Positions 43,795-54,590 of a stretch of 64,000 bases of DNA are shown here, piece after piece. The notes under the pieces are model-generated. The model was not told the origin of the DNA and searched no databases. It worked only from the letters and a program-made list of their open reading frames with translations. Source of the stretch: Desulfocarbo indianensis (GTDB lineage Bacteria > Desulfobacterota > Desulfarculia > Desulfarculales > Desulfarculaceae); assembly GCA_001184205.1 (NCBI GenBank), contig LBMP01000006.1, positions 186,001-250,000 on the forward strand, written 5' to 3'. Position 1 is the stretch's first letter, and every line of letters begins with the position of its first letter. A program made the translations under genes and the position numbers.

Positions 43795-44535
43795 CTAGTC
43801 AATGACTCCCTTCTGGCCAGGCCACAGGGAATGGCAAGGCAAGATGAGATCGATTTCGCCGGACTCCTTCATTCGCTTAACCAAGTTGGCGGATTCCCAT
43901 CCGGCTATGGCATCGGTGTGCACTCCCGGGCACACCGCCGGTCCCGCGCCGGGGAAGTTAAGATCGTTGCAACAGAAGCCGGTTATCAGAACCTTGCCGC
44001 TGTTGGCGGTGTTCACGATAACCGATTGCCCGCCCGGCGTGTGGCCCGGCGTGAAGATCACCCGCAGCCCCGGCGCTATCTCCGCCTCGCCCCGCAAGGG
44101 CTGCAATTGACAGCCCTCCAGATAGGCGGCGTCATAGCGATGGTCCAGGGGATGGGGGTCTCGCATGAAGTCCAACTCCGCCTGTTGCGCGTAGACCTTG
44201 GCCTTGCCGCAAAGCGCGTCGTTCTCGCAATGATCATTGTGCAGATGGGTATGCACGATTATGTCGATATCGTCGGGCGTCAGGCCCAGGCGCTGCAACC
44301 CGTCCTCGAAGTATTCGCACTTGAGCCCCAGCTCCTCCTCCACCCCGTCGTCCACCATGAAATCTTCCAGGCCGGTGTCTATCAATATCTTGGGCGCGTC
44401 CGGGTCAACGCCCTTGAGGTAGAAAACATAGATGGGGATGTGGATGCGTTTGCCGTAGTGCCGCTGGTAGGTCATTATGCCCTGGTCGGTGGCGTTCAAT
44501 CCAGTGATTACGGGATAGATGGCATAGGCGCTCAC
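43795..44535 (-). CDS. MBL-fold metallo-hydrolase, N-acyl-homoserine-lactonase-like
   Basis: A 246-residue metallo-beta-lactamase-fold enzyme. The zinc motif is His97-L-His99-N-Asp101-His102 (HTHLHNDH), followed by VIFTPGHTPGGQSVIV (third His), the bridging Asp/His region VLITGFCCNDLNF and a C-terminal LPCHSLWP. The ordering is that of the AHL-lactonase-like subfamily, but many members hydrolyse other esters or lactones. A GTG start at 44535 is used, with AGGA upstream. It precedes the DUF2080-like gene and lpd. The real substrate is unknown; no acyl-homoserine-lactone system is visible here. Confidence 0.82.
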   Translation of the reverse strand: MSAYAIYPVITGLNATDQGIMTYQRHYGKRIHIPIYVFYLKGVDPDAPKILIDTGLEDFMVDDGVEEELGLKCEYFEDGLQRLGLTPDDIDIIVHTHLHNDHCENDALCGKAKVYAQQAELDFMRDPHPLDHRYDAAYLEGCQLQPLRGEAEIAPGLRVIFTPGHTPGGQSVIVNTANSGKVLITGFCCNDLNFPGAGPAVCPGVHTDAIAGWESANLVKRMKESGEIDLILPCHSLWPGQKGVID

Positions 44536-44596
44536 GGTTGTCCTGATCCTTTCCGCCGAGGCTCCGGGCGGGCGGCGCGGCTGATGAATCGGCTGG

Positions 44597-46327
44597 TCAT
44601 TCTTCCTCGGCGGGCAGTATGGGTTCGCCCCATTTCTTCACCGCCGCCACGCCGCCGCTTAAGTTGTAGGTGTTTTTTATGCCGGCCGCGTCCAGCATGA
44701 CCTGGGCCTCATAGGAACGCACCCCGGAGTTGCACACCAGCACCACGTCCCTGTCGCGGGGCACCTCGTCCAGGCGCTGGGTAAGGGTTTCCTGGGGCAG
44801 ATGCACCCAGCGGGGGGCCAGGCTCTCCAGGAACGGGGCGGCGTTGTCAATGGCCCGCATGTCCAGGAAACAGGTCTTGCCGTCTTCTTCGTGCAAGCGC
44901 CGCGAGAATTCCTCGGGCGGCATGGGCCGCAGCTTGCCGGCGATCAGGTTCTCGGCGGTATTGGCCGCCGCGTTCAGGATGTCCACCGCCGCCCCCAGGG
45001 GAGGCGAGTAGGCCAGCTCCAGGTTGGAGACCTCTTCCACCTTGGCGCCGAAGGGCAGCATGCCCGCGACGGCGTTGACCCGTCCCACCACCGCGTCGCC
45101 GTTTTCGCCCAAGGCTGTGCAGCCCAATACCTTGCGCGATTCCTTTTCCACGGTGAGCTTGAGGTACATGAGCCGCATGTCCGGGTGGAAATGGGCGCGG
45201 TCGGCCTGCACCACCAGGGGAGACACCGCCTCGATGCCCAGCTTGCGGCATTGGGCCTCGTCCAGGCCGGTGCGCGCCGCGCTGAGCCCGAAAAGCTTGA
45301 TGCAGAAGGTGCCCAGCACGCCGGGGAACACGGCCCGGCCGCCGCAGATGTTGCTGCCCAGCACCCGGCCCTGGCGGTTGGCCAGGGAGCCGGAGGGTAT
45401 GTAAAGCTCTTCGCCGGAAAGAAGATGGCGCACCGCCACGCAATCGCCCGCCGCGAAAACGGCCGGGTCCGCGGTGCGCATGGCCTGGTCGACCCGGATG
45501 GCCCCGTTGGCGGCCAGCTCCAGGCCGGCTTCGCGGGCCAAATCCGCGCTGGGTTTCACGCCGGTGGCCATTATCACCAGGTCGGCCTCGTATTCAGCGC
45601 CGTCCGCCTTGACCGCCGCCGCCCGCCCGTCCTCGCCGGGCAGGATGGCCTCCACCTTGGCGCCCAAATGCAGGTTGATCCCCTCCTGGGCCCGCAGATG
45701 GTTGGCCAGCATGTGGGCCACCTCCTGGTCCAAGGCGCCGGGGAGCACCTGGGCGGCCATCTCGAAGACGTGCACCTCCACGCCCCACAGGTCGGCCATG
45801 GCCTCGGCCATTTCCAGGCCGGTGGCGCCGGCGCCGATCACCGCGGCGCTGGACACCTGGCCCTGGGCCACCAGGCTCTTGATGGTCTCGGCGTGGTGCA
45901 GATCGGCCACCGGCATGACGCCCGGCAGGTCCGCGCCGGGAATGGGGGGGATGAACGGCTGGGAGCCGGTGGCGATCACCAGGTAGTCATAAGCCAGGTC
46001 GTATTCCTCGCCGGCCTTCATATCCCTGACCCGCAGGGTCTTGGCGGCGCGGTCGATGGCCAGGGCCTCGTGGCCGGCGCGAACCTCGATTCCCTTGGCC
46101 CCGCGGAAAAAGTCGGCGTCGCGCACCATGTGGAAGCTGGTGGACATGAGGCCCTGAAGCTCGCTTACGTCCCCCGAGACGTAATAGGGGATGCCGCAGC
46201 CTCCGTAGGAAATCAGATCGTCGCGGTCCAACATGATCACTTGGGCTTCGGGCAGGAGGCGCTTGATGCGGCAGCCGGCCTTGGGGCCGGCGGCCACCGC
46301 GCCGATTATTACAACCTTGAGACTCAA
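44597..46327 (-). CDS. CoA-disulfide reductase-like flavoprotein fused to a rhodanese domain
   Basis: A 576-residue fusion. The pyridine-nucleotide-disulfide oxidoreductase part (about 1-440) has the FAD motif VVIIGAVAAGPKAGCRIKRL, the active Cys in SYGGCGIPYYVSG and VFAAGDCVAV. The rhodanese domain (about 470-570) has its catalytic Cys in LVCNSGVRSYEAQ and ends LSGGVAAVKKWGEPIL. Known relatives (CoADR-RHD, Npsr) reduce CoA-disulfide, CoA-polysulfide or elemental sulfur with NAD(P)H. A TTG start at 46327 has GAGGTG six bases upstream and begins directly at the FAD strand; ATG 46348 is the alternative. It probably supports sulfur or thiol metabolism. Confidence 0.85.
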   Translation of the reverse strand: MSLKVVIIGAVAAGPKAGCRIKRLLPEAQVIMLDRDDLISYGGCGIPYYVSGDVSELQGLMSTSFHMVRDADFFRGAKGIEVRAGHEALAIDRAAKTLRVRDMKAGEEYDLAYDYLVIATGSQPFIPPIPGADLPGVMPVADLHHAETIKSLVAQGQVSSAAVIGAGATGLEMAEAMADLWGVEVHVFEMAAQVLPGALDQEVAHMLANHLRAQEGINLHLGAKVEAILPGEDGRAAAVKADGAEYEADLVIMATGVKPSADLAREAGLELAANGAIRVDQAMRTADPAVFAAGDCVAVRHLLSGEELYIPSGSLANRQGRVLGSNICGGRAVFPGVLGTFCIKLFGLSAARTGLDEAQCRKLGIEAVSPLVVQADRAHFHPDMRLMYLKLTVEKESRKVLGCTALGENGDAVVGRVNAVAGMLPFGAKVEEVSNLELAYSPPLGAAVDILNAAANTAENLIAGKLRPMPPEEFSRRLHEEDGKTCFLDMRAIDNAAPFLESLAPRWVHLPQETLTQRLDEVPRDRDVVLVCNSGVRSYEAQVMLDAAGIKNTYNLSGGVAAVKKWGEPILPAEEE

Positions 46328-46452
46328 CGGAGACACCTCGCTTGCCATGAGTGCGCGCGGTCAGACGCGGTTCGTTGTGACTATCATCACAAAACCATAC
46401 TATCCCCGCCCACAGGAAGCAACCCGAGGATGGGGCGCGGCGCAGGGCGGGA

Positions 46453-48621
46453 TCAGGTGCGTTTTCCCAGGCGGCGGACCAGGGCCTCGGCCAGATGCAT
46501 CACCTTGACGCGCGAACCGCGCTGGTCCAAACCGCCCCTCAACTGCAAGACGCAGCCGGGGCAATCGGTGACCAGGAGCTCGGCCCCGCTTTTTTCCACC
46601 TCGGCCAGTTTGCGCTCCAGCACCCGGGCCGATATCTCCGGGAAATCCACCGAGTAGGAGCCTCCGAAACCGCAACAGACCTCCTCGTTATCGGTGGGCG
46701 CGTAGTCCAGGCCCGCGGCCTGGATGAGCTGGCGGGGGGCCTGGCGCACGCCCAGGCCGCGGCAGAGATGGCAGGGCGCGTGATAGGCGGTTTTGGGGCC
46801 CAGGGCGCTTTGGCTTTCTATGTTGAGCACCTGCCTGGCGAACGAGCTGAAATCCATGATCTTGGAAGCCAACTGCTCGGCGCGGGGGCCCCAGACCTTT
46901 TCACGGGCCAGCAATCTGGGATAACCCTCCCTGATGTGCGAGGCGCAGGAGGCGCACAGGGTGAGCACGTAATCATGGGCCGCCGGGTCGAGGGCCCGTA
47001 TGTTCTGCCGGGCCACGATGCGGGCGGTCTGCTCCTCGGCCATCATGGCCGCGGGCAGGCCGCAGCAGGTCTGCTCCATGGGGTACGACAGCTCGATGGG
47101 CCTGTCCGCCAGGAGGGCCGCCACGGCTTCGCCCTGTTCGGGATAGACGAAATCCACCAGGCAGCCGCCGAACAGGGCCACCTTCAGCGTGGGCCGGCCT
47201 TTGCTCTTTGGCTGGTTGAGCTTCTTCCAGCGGGCGCGCAGGGGTTTGGCCGCCACCACCGGCAGGCTGCGGAAGCCGTGGGCCGGGTCGAAAAACCTGG
47301 GCAAATGGCGCAGCAGGGGAGCGCTGCCGGCCAAGGGCTTTTGCACCAAATAGGCGCGGCGCAGTATCTGATGAAAGAGCCTGCGGTTGGGCAGCACCTT
47401 GGCCAGCATCTGGTTCTTCAGGGGGCGGGTTCCCTCCTCATCCATTATGCGGGCGTGGACTTTCTTGATGAGGCGCGGCAGGTCGATCTGGGCCGGGCAC
47501 ACCGCGCGGCAGGCCTGGCAGTTGAGGCAGTTGCTCACCAGGGCGCGGGCGTTGCGCCGGCCATGATAGAAATAGGTGAGGATCAGGCCGATGGCCCCGA
47601 TGTAGACGTGGCCGTAGTTGTGCCCGCCCACCAGGTCGTAGATGGGGCACAAATTGGCGCAGGCTCCGCAGCGGATGCAGCGCAGGGCTTCCCGGAAATC
47701 CGGGTCCTTGGCCAGGGCCAGGCGGCCGTTATCCAGGAAGACCACGTGCGTCTCCTTGCGGCCCTCCTGGCCGGCCGCGCATTCATTGGCCCCGGTGATC
47801 CAGGTCACATAGGAGCTGATGTTCTGGCCGGTGGCGTTTTTGGGCAAGACCCGCAGGATGTTAAGGGCGCTGTTCAAATCGGGCAGCAGTTTATCCAGAC
47901 CGACCAGGGCCACGTGCACCCGGGGCAGGGTGGTGACCAGGCGGGCGTTGCCTTCATTGGTGACCAAGCCCAAGGTGCCGGTATCGGCGATGGCGAAGTT
48001 GGCCCCGGAGACGCCCATGTCCGCCTCCAAGAAGGCGCGGCGCAACTCCCGCCGGGCCAGGGCCACCATGCCGCCTATGTCGTCGGGGTCCATGGCCTGG
48101 CCGCTCACCCGGCTGAAAAGCCGCGCCACCTGCCCGCGCGAGAGATGGATGGCCGGCAGCACCATGTGGGAAGGGCCCTCCCGCCGAAGCTGGATGATCC
48201 ACTCGCCCAGATCGGTCTCGGTCACCTCCAGGTCGGCGGCTTCCAGATGGTCGTTGAGGTGGGTCTCCTCGGCGGTCATGGACTTGGATTTGACTATGCG
48301 CTTGACGCCCGCCTGGTAGGCTATGCGGCTGATGATGGCGTTGGCCTCGCCGGCGGTGGCGGCCAGATGCACCTTGGCTCCGGCCTCCTCGGCGTGCAGG
48401 CGGAATTCATCGTAAAGGGCCATGAGCCTGGAGAGGCTGGCGTCCTTGGCCTGGACCACGGCCTTGGCCAGCTCGGAGAAGTCCTGTCCCTGAAACGCGG
48501 CGGCCCGGCTTTTGCCGTAGGCCTGGGCGAAATTGGCCAGGGTTTGGCCCAGGAAGTGATTGCCCAGGGCCGCCCGCAACTGGCGGCGGTATTGCTTGGG
48601 ATCGGAAGGCGTTTGGCTCAT
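46453..48621 (-). CDS. LutB-LutA fusion: LUD domain, two 4Fe-4S motifs and CCG domains
   Basis: A 722-residue iron-sulfur oxidoreductase. Residues about 60-290 are the LUD domain of LutB. Two ferredoxin motifs follow (CIRCGACANLCPIYD and CLNCQACRAVCPAQID). The last 260 residues carry two cysteine-rich CCG blocks (TCCGLPAAM with LCASCASHI, and CCGFGGSYSVDF with TDCPGC), which in Bacillus form the separate protein LutA. The complex oxidises L-lactate or a similar 2-hydroxy acid and passes electrons to the membrane or to ferredoxin. The ATG overlaps the stop of the LutC-like gene (ATGA), so translation is coupled; the frame upstream of 48621 is not coding. The fusion order B-A is less common than separate genes. 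Confidence 0.88.
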   Translation of the reverse strand: MSQTPSDPKQYRRQLRAALGNHFLGQTLANFAQAYGKSRAAAFQGQDFSELAKAVVQAKDASLSRLMALYDEFRLHAEEAGAKVHLAATAGEANAIISRIAYQAGVKRIVKSKSMTAEETHLNDHLEAADLEVTETDLGEWIIQLRREGPSHMVLPAIHLSRGQVARLFSRVSGQAMDPDDIGGMVALARRELRRAFLEADMGVSGANFAIADTGTLGLVTNEGNARLVTTLPRVHVALVGLDKLLPDLNSALNILRVLPKNATGQNISSYVTWITGANECAAGQEGRKETHVVFLDNGRLALAKDPDFREALRCIRCGACANLCPIYDLVGGHNYGHVYIGAIGLILTYFYHGRRNARALVSNCLNCQACRAVCPAQIDLPRLIKKVHARIMDEEGTRPLKNQMLAKVLPNRRLFHQILRRAYLVQKPLAGSAPLLRHLPRFFDPAHGFRSLPVVAAKPLRARWKKLNQPKSKGRPTLKVALFGGCLVDFVYPEQGEAVAALLADRPIELSYPMEQTCCGLPAAMMAEEQTARIVARQNIRALDPAAHDYVLTLCASCASHIREGYPRLLAREKVWGPRAEQLASKIMDFSSFARQVLNIESQSALGPKTAYHAPCHLCRGLGVRQAPRQLIQAAGLDYAPTDNEEVCCGFGGSYSVDFPEISARVLERKLAEVEKSGAELLVTDCPGCVLQLRGGLDQRGSRVKVMHLAEALVRRLGKRT

Positions 48622-49172
48622 AGCTCCCCCTCCGGCAGAATCAGCACGTGCAACTGGGCCGGCCCGTGCACGCCGATGGTGAGCACCCGCTCGATATCGG
48701 CGGTGCGGCTGGGGCCGGTGATGAAGGCCAGATAGCTGGTTCCGGTCATGAGCCGGGCCAACTCGGCGGCGATGTCCGTGAGGCGGGCCACGATCTTGTC
48801 CCGGCTCAGCAAGGCCACATGCGCCAGGGGCAGCATGGTGGCCAGGCGCAGCTCCTCGGAGCGCGAATCGATAATCAGGGTGCCGGTTTCGGCCACGCCC
48901 CAATCGGCCAAGGTCAGGCCAATGCCTATCTCGTCGGCGGCCGCGCGCAGGCCGTCTTGCACCAGCGGCACGCCGGCTTCTTGGCACAGCCCGGCCAGGC
49001 GGTCGCCCGCGGCCGCGGGTAGTCCCGGCGCGGCCAGGCCGCCGCGGTTTTGTTCGCGGGCCAGGTCCACCGCGTAAGCCAGGGCCTGCTCCAGGTTATC
49101 CGGGAAGAAGACCCGAGCCGACGCGGCCTTGGCCTCCTGCCGAAATTGTTCGATCACGTCGGTTTGGGACAT
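48618..49172 (-). CDS. lutC: LutC-like LUD-domain protein
   Basis: A 184-residue LUD-domain protein, equivalent to LutC/LldG of lactate-utilisation complexes. Visible blocks are QEAKAASARVFFPDNLEQAL, DWGVAETGTLIIDSRSEELR, MLPLAHVALLSRDKIVARL and FITGPSRTADIERVLTIGVH with GPAQLHVLIL. ATG 49172 has GAGG 8 bases upstream; a TTG six bases earlier is less likely. It overlaps the LutB-LutA fusion by four bases. No lactate permease of the LctP type adjoins it, but an AEC carrier gene lies 55 bases upstream on the same strand. Confidence 0.87.
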   Translation of the reverse strand: MSQTDVIEQFRQEAKAASARVFFPDNLEQALAYAVDLAREQNRGGLAAPGLPAAAGDRLAGLCQEAGVPLVQDGLRAAADEIGIGLTLADWGVAETGTLIIDSRSEELRLATMLPLAHVALLSRDKIVARLTDIAAELARLMTGTSYLAFITGPSRTADIERVLTIGVHGPAQLHVLILPEGEL

Positions 49173-49227
49173 ATGCAACCTCTTCTAATCTGCAAAGGCG
49201 CATCAGCTAATCGCGCAAAGAAGAAAA

Positions 49228-50151
49228 TCAAGCGAACCAGGCCAGGCTGAGCGACAGGGTGACGAATGAGAGCAAGGTGGAGAGCACGATGGCGGCGCCG
49301 GCCAGGTCGGCGTCGGAGTTCATCTGCGACGACAATATATAGGCGCTGGTGGCGGTGGGAAGCGTGAAAAACACCATGGCCACGGCCAGCGACAGGGGTT
49401 CCACTTCCCAAAGCCGCAACAGGGCGTAACCCGCCAGCGGCATGAAAACCAGCTTCAAGACGCAGGAGACCAGGCTCAGGCGCATCCTTCCCTTGAGTCT
49501 TTCCAGGGCCAGGCTGGCGCCGATGGAAAGCAGGGCCATGGGCAGAGTGATGGCCGAAAGCAAGGCCAGGGTCTTGTTCACGAATATGGGCAAGGGCGGA
49601 GCCAGGCGGGCGTAGGCGATGCCGGCCAGGCAGGCCAGAATCAGGGGGTTGATGGCCAGTTCCCGGATCAGCACCTTGATTCTCTGGGTCAGGGTGTAGT
49701 CGGTCTGGGAATACCAGACCAGGGTGGAGACCACCAGCAGATTGATGAAGGGGATGGCCAGGCTGATGATTATGCCAAAGCGGGCGACGCCGTCCTCGCC
49801 AAAGGCCCCCAACACCACCGCCATGCCGATGTAGGTGTTGAAGCGATAGCTGACCTGGCTGAAGCTGCCGGCCTGAAAGGGCGTGACCCGGGCCAGGCGG
49901 ATGTAGGCCAGGCTGGCCAGCCAGGTGAGAAAAATGGTGGTCAGCACCGCCAGGATGAGCCCCTGGGGCAGCTCCAGGCCGGGGCCGGCCGAGCCGATTT
50001 TCCAGAACAATAGCGCCGGGAAAAAGATGAAATAGACCAACTTGTCGGAAGTTTTAAAGAAAACCTCGCCGGCCAGGCCCGAGCGCATCAGGATTTTGCC
50101 CAGGGCCAAAAGCAGGAACACCGGCAATACATTGTTCAGGACGTGAGCCAT
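49228..50151 (-). CDS. AEC-family transporter (auxin efflux carrier-like)
   Basis: A 307-residue inner-membrane protein with about ten helices, in two five-helix repeats. The start MAHVLNNVLPVFLLLALGKI and the segment SQVSYRFNTYIGMAVVLGAF are typical of AEC carriers, as is the C-terminal PTATSAYILSSQMNSDADLA. Bacterial members carry malate, malonate or other small acids. Position upstream of the LUD genes suggests a hydroxy-acid transporter for that pathway, which is inference. ATG 50151 is chosen because the first helix starts there; a frame to 50220 adds a non-homologous tail. Confidence 0.83.
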   Translation of the reverse strand: MAHVLNNVLPVFLLLALGKILMRSGLAGEVFFKTSDKLVYFIFFPALLFWKIGSAGPGLELPQGLILAVLTTIFLTWLASLAYIRLARVTPFQAGSFSQVSYRFNTYIGMAVVLGAFGEDGVARFGIIISLAIPFINLLVVSTLVWYSQTDYTLTQRIKVLIRELAINPLILACLAGIAYARLAPPLPIFVNKTLALLSAITLPMALLSIGASLALERLKGRMRLSLVSCVLKLVFMPLAGYALLRLWEVEPLSLAVAMVFFTLPTATSAYILSSQMNSDADLAGAAIVLSTLLSFVTLSLSLAWFA

Positions 50152-50283
50152 GCCCGCCAAAACTCTCCCGGTGGGTGATGCTTCATAGCCTATACCCGCC
50201 GTGTCCCGCCGACAAGCCACCCCCCGCCGGGAGGCCGCGCCCGCGCGATAGGCCGGGGCTCGCGCCCGGCCGGATCGCTGGGG

Positions 50284-51525
50284 CTAGAGCCCGGCCTCCT
50301 GCAACCAGACCCGTATCTCGGCTTTCAGCGTGTGGTAGGCGCTGAAGCCGGCATAGTGGGCCAGGGGGCTCTCGAAAACCAGGAGGCGGGCGCCTGGGAT
50401 GGCGGCCGCGGTCTTGCGGGCTTGCAGGGGGCGCAGCCAGTTGTCGCCGGACGCGTGGATGATCAGGGTCTTGGCCTTGATACGGTTCAGATCGGCGTCG
50501 ATATCAAAGCCGGCGATGGCCTGGTTGCGGTACAAAAGGTCGATCACGTCGTATCTTTCGGCTTCTTTTTTCAGCCAGGCGCTCTCCTCGCCCTTGGGCT
50601 CCCAATAAAATACCTCGGGGCGCAGGGCGTCCCAGCCCTGCCTGAGGCGGAAGTCGTGGCCGAAGCCGCTTTGGGCCAGGAGGGACCAGCCGAACATGAA
50701 GCCCTGGTTGGGGTGCTGGGATTTGGGCAGGCGGTAATAATCGCCCTTGGTGCGTTGCCAGACCGGATCGCTTTTTAGGGCGGCGTTCATGAGCTGGAAC
50801 AGCCAGCGCGCCACCGCGTCGTTTTTGATGTTGGAAGCTCCGGCGATGGGCAGGATGGCCTCCACCATCTCGGGGTGCAGAAGCGCCCAGGCGTAGCTCT
50901 GCATGGCTCCCAGGGAAAAGCCGGTGGCCAGCTTGACCTTGGCCACCTTGAGATGATCTTTCAGCAGGCGGTAGTTGGCCTGCGCCATGTCCAGGCAGCT
51001 GTATTGGGGAAAGCCGGTGCCCAGGCCGTGGCTGGGCTTGCTGGCCCCCCACAGGCCCAGGGCGTCCAGGAAGATCACATAGTATTTATCGGTGTCGATC
51101 AAGAGGCCGGGCCCCACCGCCGCTCCCTGGGCAAAGCCGTTGCCCGCCTGGCCCTGATACCAGAAATGGTAGGAAAAGCTGGCGTCGCCCGCGTAATAGG
51201 GGCTGATGACCACCGCGTTGATTATCTCGCCCTTTTGGTTTCTTTGGGCGTGGCCCACCGCGATGTAACCCAGGCGCAAGGGGCCGGCGTGCAGGGATTC
51301 CAAGGTGACGCCGCCCGCTCCGCCGGATTCATAGGCCCTGGGATCGCCCAGGCGGTAGGTCCCGCCTATCTTGAAGTGGGGCACCTGGTAATAGCGCTTG
51401 AGGCGGCCCAGCTCGGCCACGCCGGCGTCGCCGGTGATGCCCTGGGCCTGGGCCCAGGAGGCCAGGGCTAAAAGCAGCAACAGGGCCCATGACGCCCCCA
51501 GGGCCAGCGCGGGTTTGCGGCGCAT
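50284..51525 (-). CDS. Secreted alpha/beta hydrolase, homoserine-acetyltransferase (MetX)-like fold
   Basis: A 413-residue exported protein. The signal peptide is residues 1-28 (MRRKPALALGASWALLLLLA, then SWAQAQ). The alpha/beta hydrolase core has the nucleophile in ATGFSLGAMQSYAWALLHPE, the acid in IIHASGDNWLRP and the histidine in SPLAHYAGFSAYH. The layout (RLGYIAVGHAQRNQKGEI early, WYQGQAGNGFAQGA) is that of the MetX family, but the signal peptide argues against methionine synthesis and for a periplasmic esterase or acyltransferase. ATG 51525 has GGGGAG 9 bases upstream. It follows the acetoacetyl-CoA synthetase gene by 26 bases on the same strand. Confidence 0.8.
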   Translation of the reverse strand: MRRKPALALGASWALLLLLALASWAQAQGITGDAGVAELGRLKRYYQVPHFKIGGTYRLGDPRAYESGGAGGVTLESLHAGPLRLGYIAVGHAQRNQKGEIINAVVISPYYAGDASFSYHFWYQGQAGNGFAQGAAVGPGLLIDTDKYYVIFLDALGLWGASKPSHGLGTGFPQYSCLDMAQANYRLLKDHLKVAKVKLATGFSLGAMQSYAWALLHPEMVEAILPIAGASNIKNDAVARWLFQLMNAALKSDPVWQRTKGDYYRLPKSQHPNQGFMFGWSLLAQSGFGHDFRLRQGWDALRPEVFYWEPKGEESAWLKKEAERYDVIDLLYRNQAIAGFDIDADLNRIKAKTLIIHASGDNWLRPLQARKTAAAIPGARLLVFESPLAHYAGFSAYHTLKAEIRVWLQEAGL

Positions 51526-51551
51526 GACTCTATTCTCCCCTGCCAAGCTTT

Positions 51552-53504
<1,953 letters not shown>

Positions 53505-54012
53505 TGGCGATTCACCTTTCCGGCGTCAAGCAATGACGCCTCCACGTTGTTAAAAGCGCGGCGTGGGGGTCGGCTGGCCCGGGAGGCCGCCGGGCTCATG
53601 CGCGAAAGCGAAATCAAGCCTGTGCGGCGCGCCGCCCCAGGCTGCGGGATGCTCTCAACCCAAGCACTCCCGCGTCCCAAGAATTTAATTCACCTGTGCC
53701 AGCTTGAATTTTATATGCATCCCCATTGACCAGGGCATCGCTGCCACGCCAGGAAAACGAGGTGACCTGATAATAGAACAAAACCGGTTCGCAATCCAGA
53801 TCTTCTTGCATTTATTAGCTTTTTCACTATGTGTAATCGCCGGGCCAGGATTGATCGGCAGGGGAATCTTTGCTTGCCGGGCGGCGGCCGGCCAAGGGGA
53901 GGCCGCTCTGGCGCATTGACCCCGGCGCGCCAACAGGGTTAGTCTGGGAACGTTACCATTACTCACCAACAGCCAACCGATCCTAAGGCAGCTTGTCAAG
54001 GGAGGATGACGC
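53505..54012. other. 508-base non-coding divergent spacer
   Basis: Between the acetoacetyl-CoA synthetase and nitroreductase genes I find no supportable gene. An AT-richer patch (about 53690-53850) may hold promoters. The minus-strand frame 53614-53811 has a few protein-like residues but no Shine-Dalgarno, and I do not call it. Confidence 0.5.
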
Positions 54013-54555
54013 ATGAGCGAAGTGTTGAACGCCATCAAGCAGCGCCGCAGCATACGTAAATTCACGGAGCAGCAGGTCTCCGACCAGGTATTGCAACAGC
54101 TTCTGGAAGCGGTGCAATGGGCGCCGTCCTGGGCCAACAGCCAGTGCTGGGAATTGGTGGTGGTCAAAGACCCGGCCCAGCGCGAAAAGTTGCAGGCCGC
54201 CATGGGCAAGGGCAACCCCGCCACCAAGGCCATCGTCAGCGCGCCGCTTCTGGTGGTGCTTTGCGGAAAGCTGAAGGAAGCCGGTTATTACAAGGGCCAG
54301 GTCACCACCAAGTTCGGCGACTGGTTCCTCTATGACCTGGGCATCGCCGGCCAGAACCTGCACCTGGCTTGCCACGCCCTGGGCCTGGGCACGGTGCCGG
54401 TGGGGCTTTTCGACCAGGCCGCCGCGGCCAAGGCGCTGGGCGTGCCGGAGGGCTACGAGGTGGTGTCCATGTTCCCCATCGGCTACCCCGACCAGGAAGT
54501 CAAGCCGCCCAAGCGCAAGGAGATCAGCGAGTTCACCCATTACGACCGCTGGTAG
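54013..54555 (+). CDS. Nitroreductase family FMN protein
   Basis: A 180-residue flavoprotein of the nitroreductase family, which reduces nitro groups, quinones or enones with NAD(P)H. The N-terminal FMN-phosphate motif is IKQRRSIRKFTEQQVS, followed by APSWANSQCWELVVVKDP and the C-terminal FPIGYPDQEVKPPKRKEISE. The single-domain length suits a homodimer. The Shine-Dalgarno GGGAGGA lies about 8 bases upstream of ATG. An alpha/beta hydrolase gene follows after 35 bases, probably in one operon. Physiological substrate unknown. Confidence 0.88.
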   Translation: MSEVLNAIKQRRSIRKFTEQQVSDQVLQQLLEAVQWAPSWANSQCWELVVVKDPAQREKLQAAMGKGNPATKAIVSAPLLVVLCGKLKEAGYYKGQVTTKFGDWFLYDLGIAGQNLHLACHALGLGTVPVGLFDQAAAAKALGVPEGYEVVSMFPIGYPDQEVKPPKRKEISEFTHYDRW

Positions 54556-54590
54556 GCGGCGCTTGGCGGCCGGAAGCCGCCGGGGCGGGC

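Noticed and set aside
44801-46657. 618-residue plus-strand frame opposite the CoA-disulfide-reductase gene
   Set aside because: Shadow of a well-supported flavoprotein gene, with no recognisable domain.
46495-48735. 746-residue plus-strand frame opposite the LutB-LutA fusion
   Set aside because: Low-complexity Gly/His/Gln composition, no motif, no Shine-Dalgarno; the opposite strand encodes clear iron-sulfur motifs.
53614-53811. 65-residue minus-strand frame in the 53505-54012 spacer
   Set aside because: A stretch near its start looks protein-like, but there is no Shine-Dalgarno, the second half is low-quality, and I know no family. A gene remnant is possible but not supportable.
53685-54233. 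182-residue minus-strand frame over the nitroreductase start
   Set aside because: It overlaps the N-terminal FMN motif region of a clear nitroreductase and has no domain of its own.
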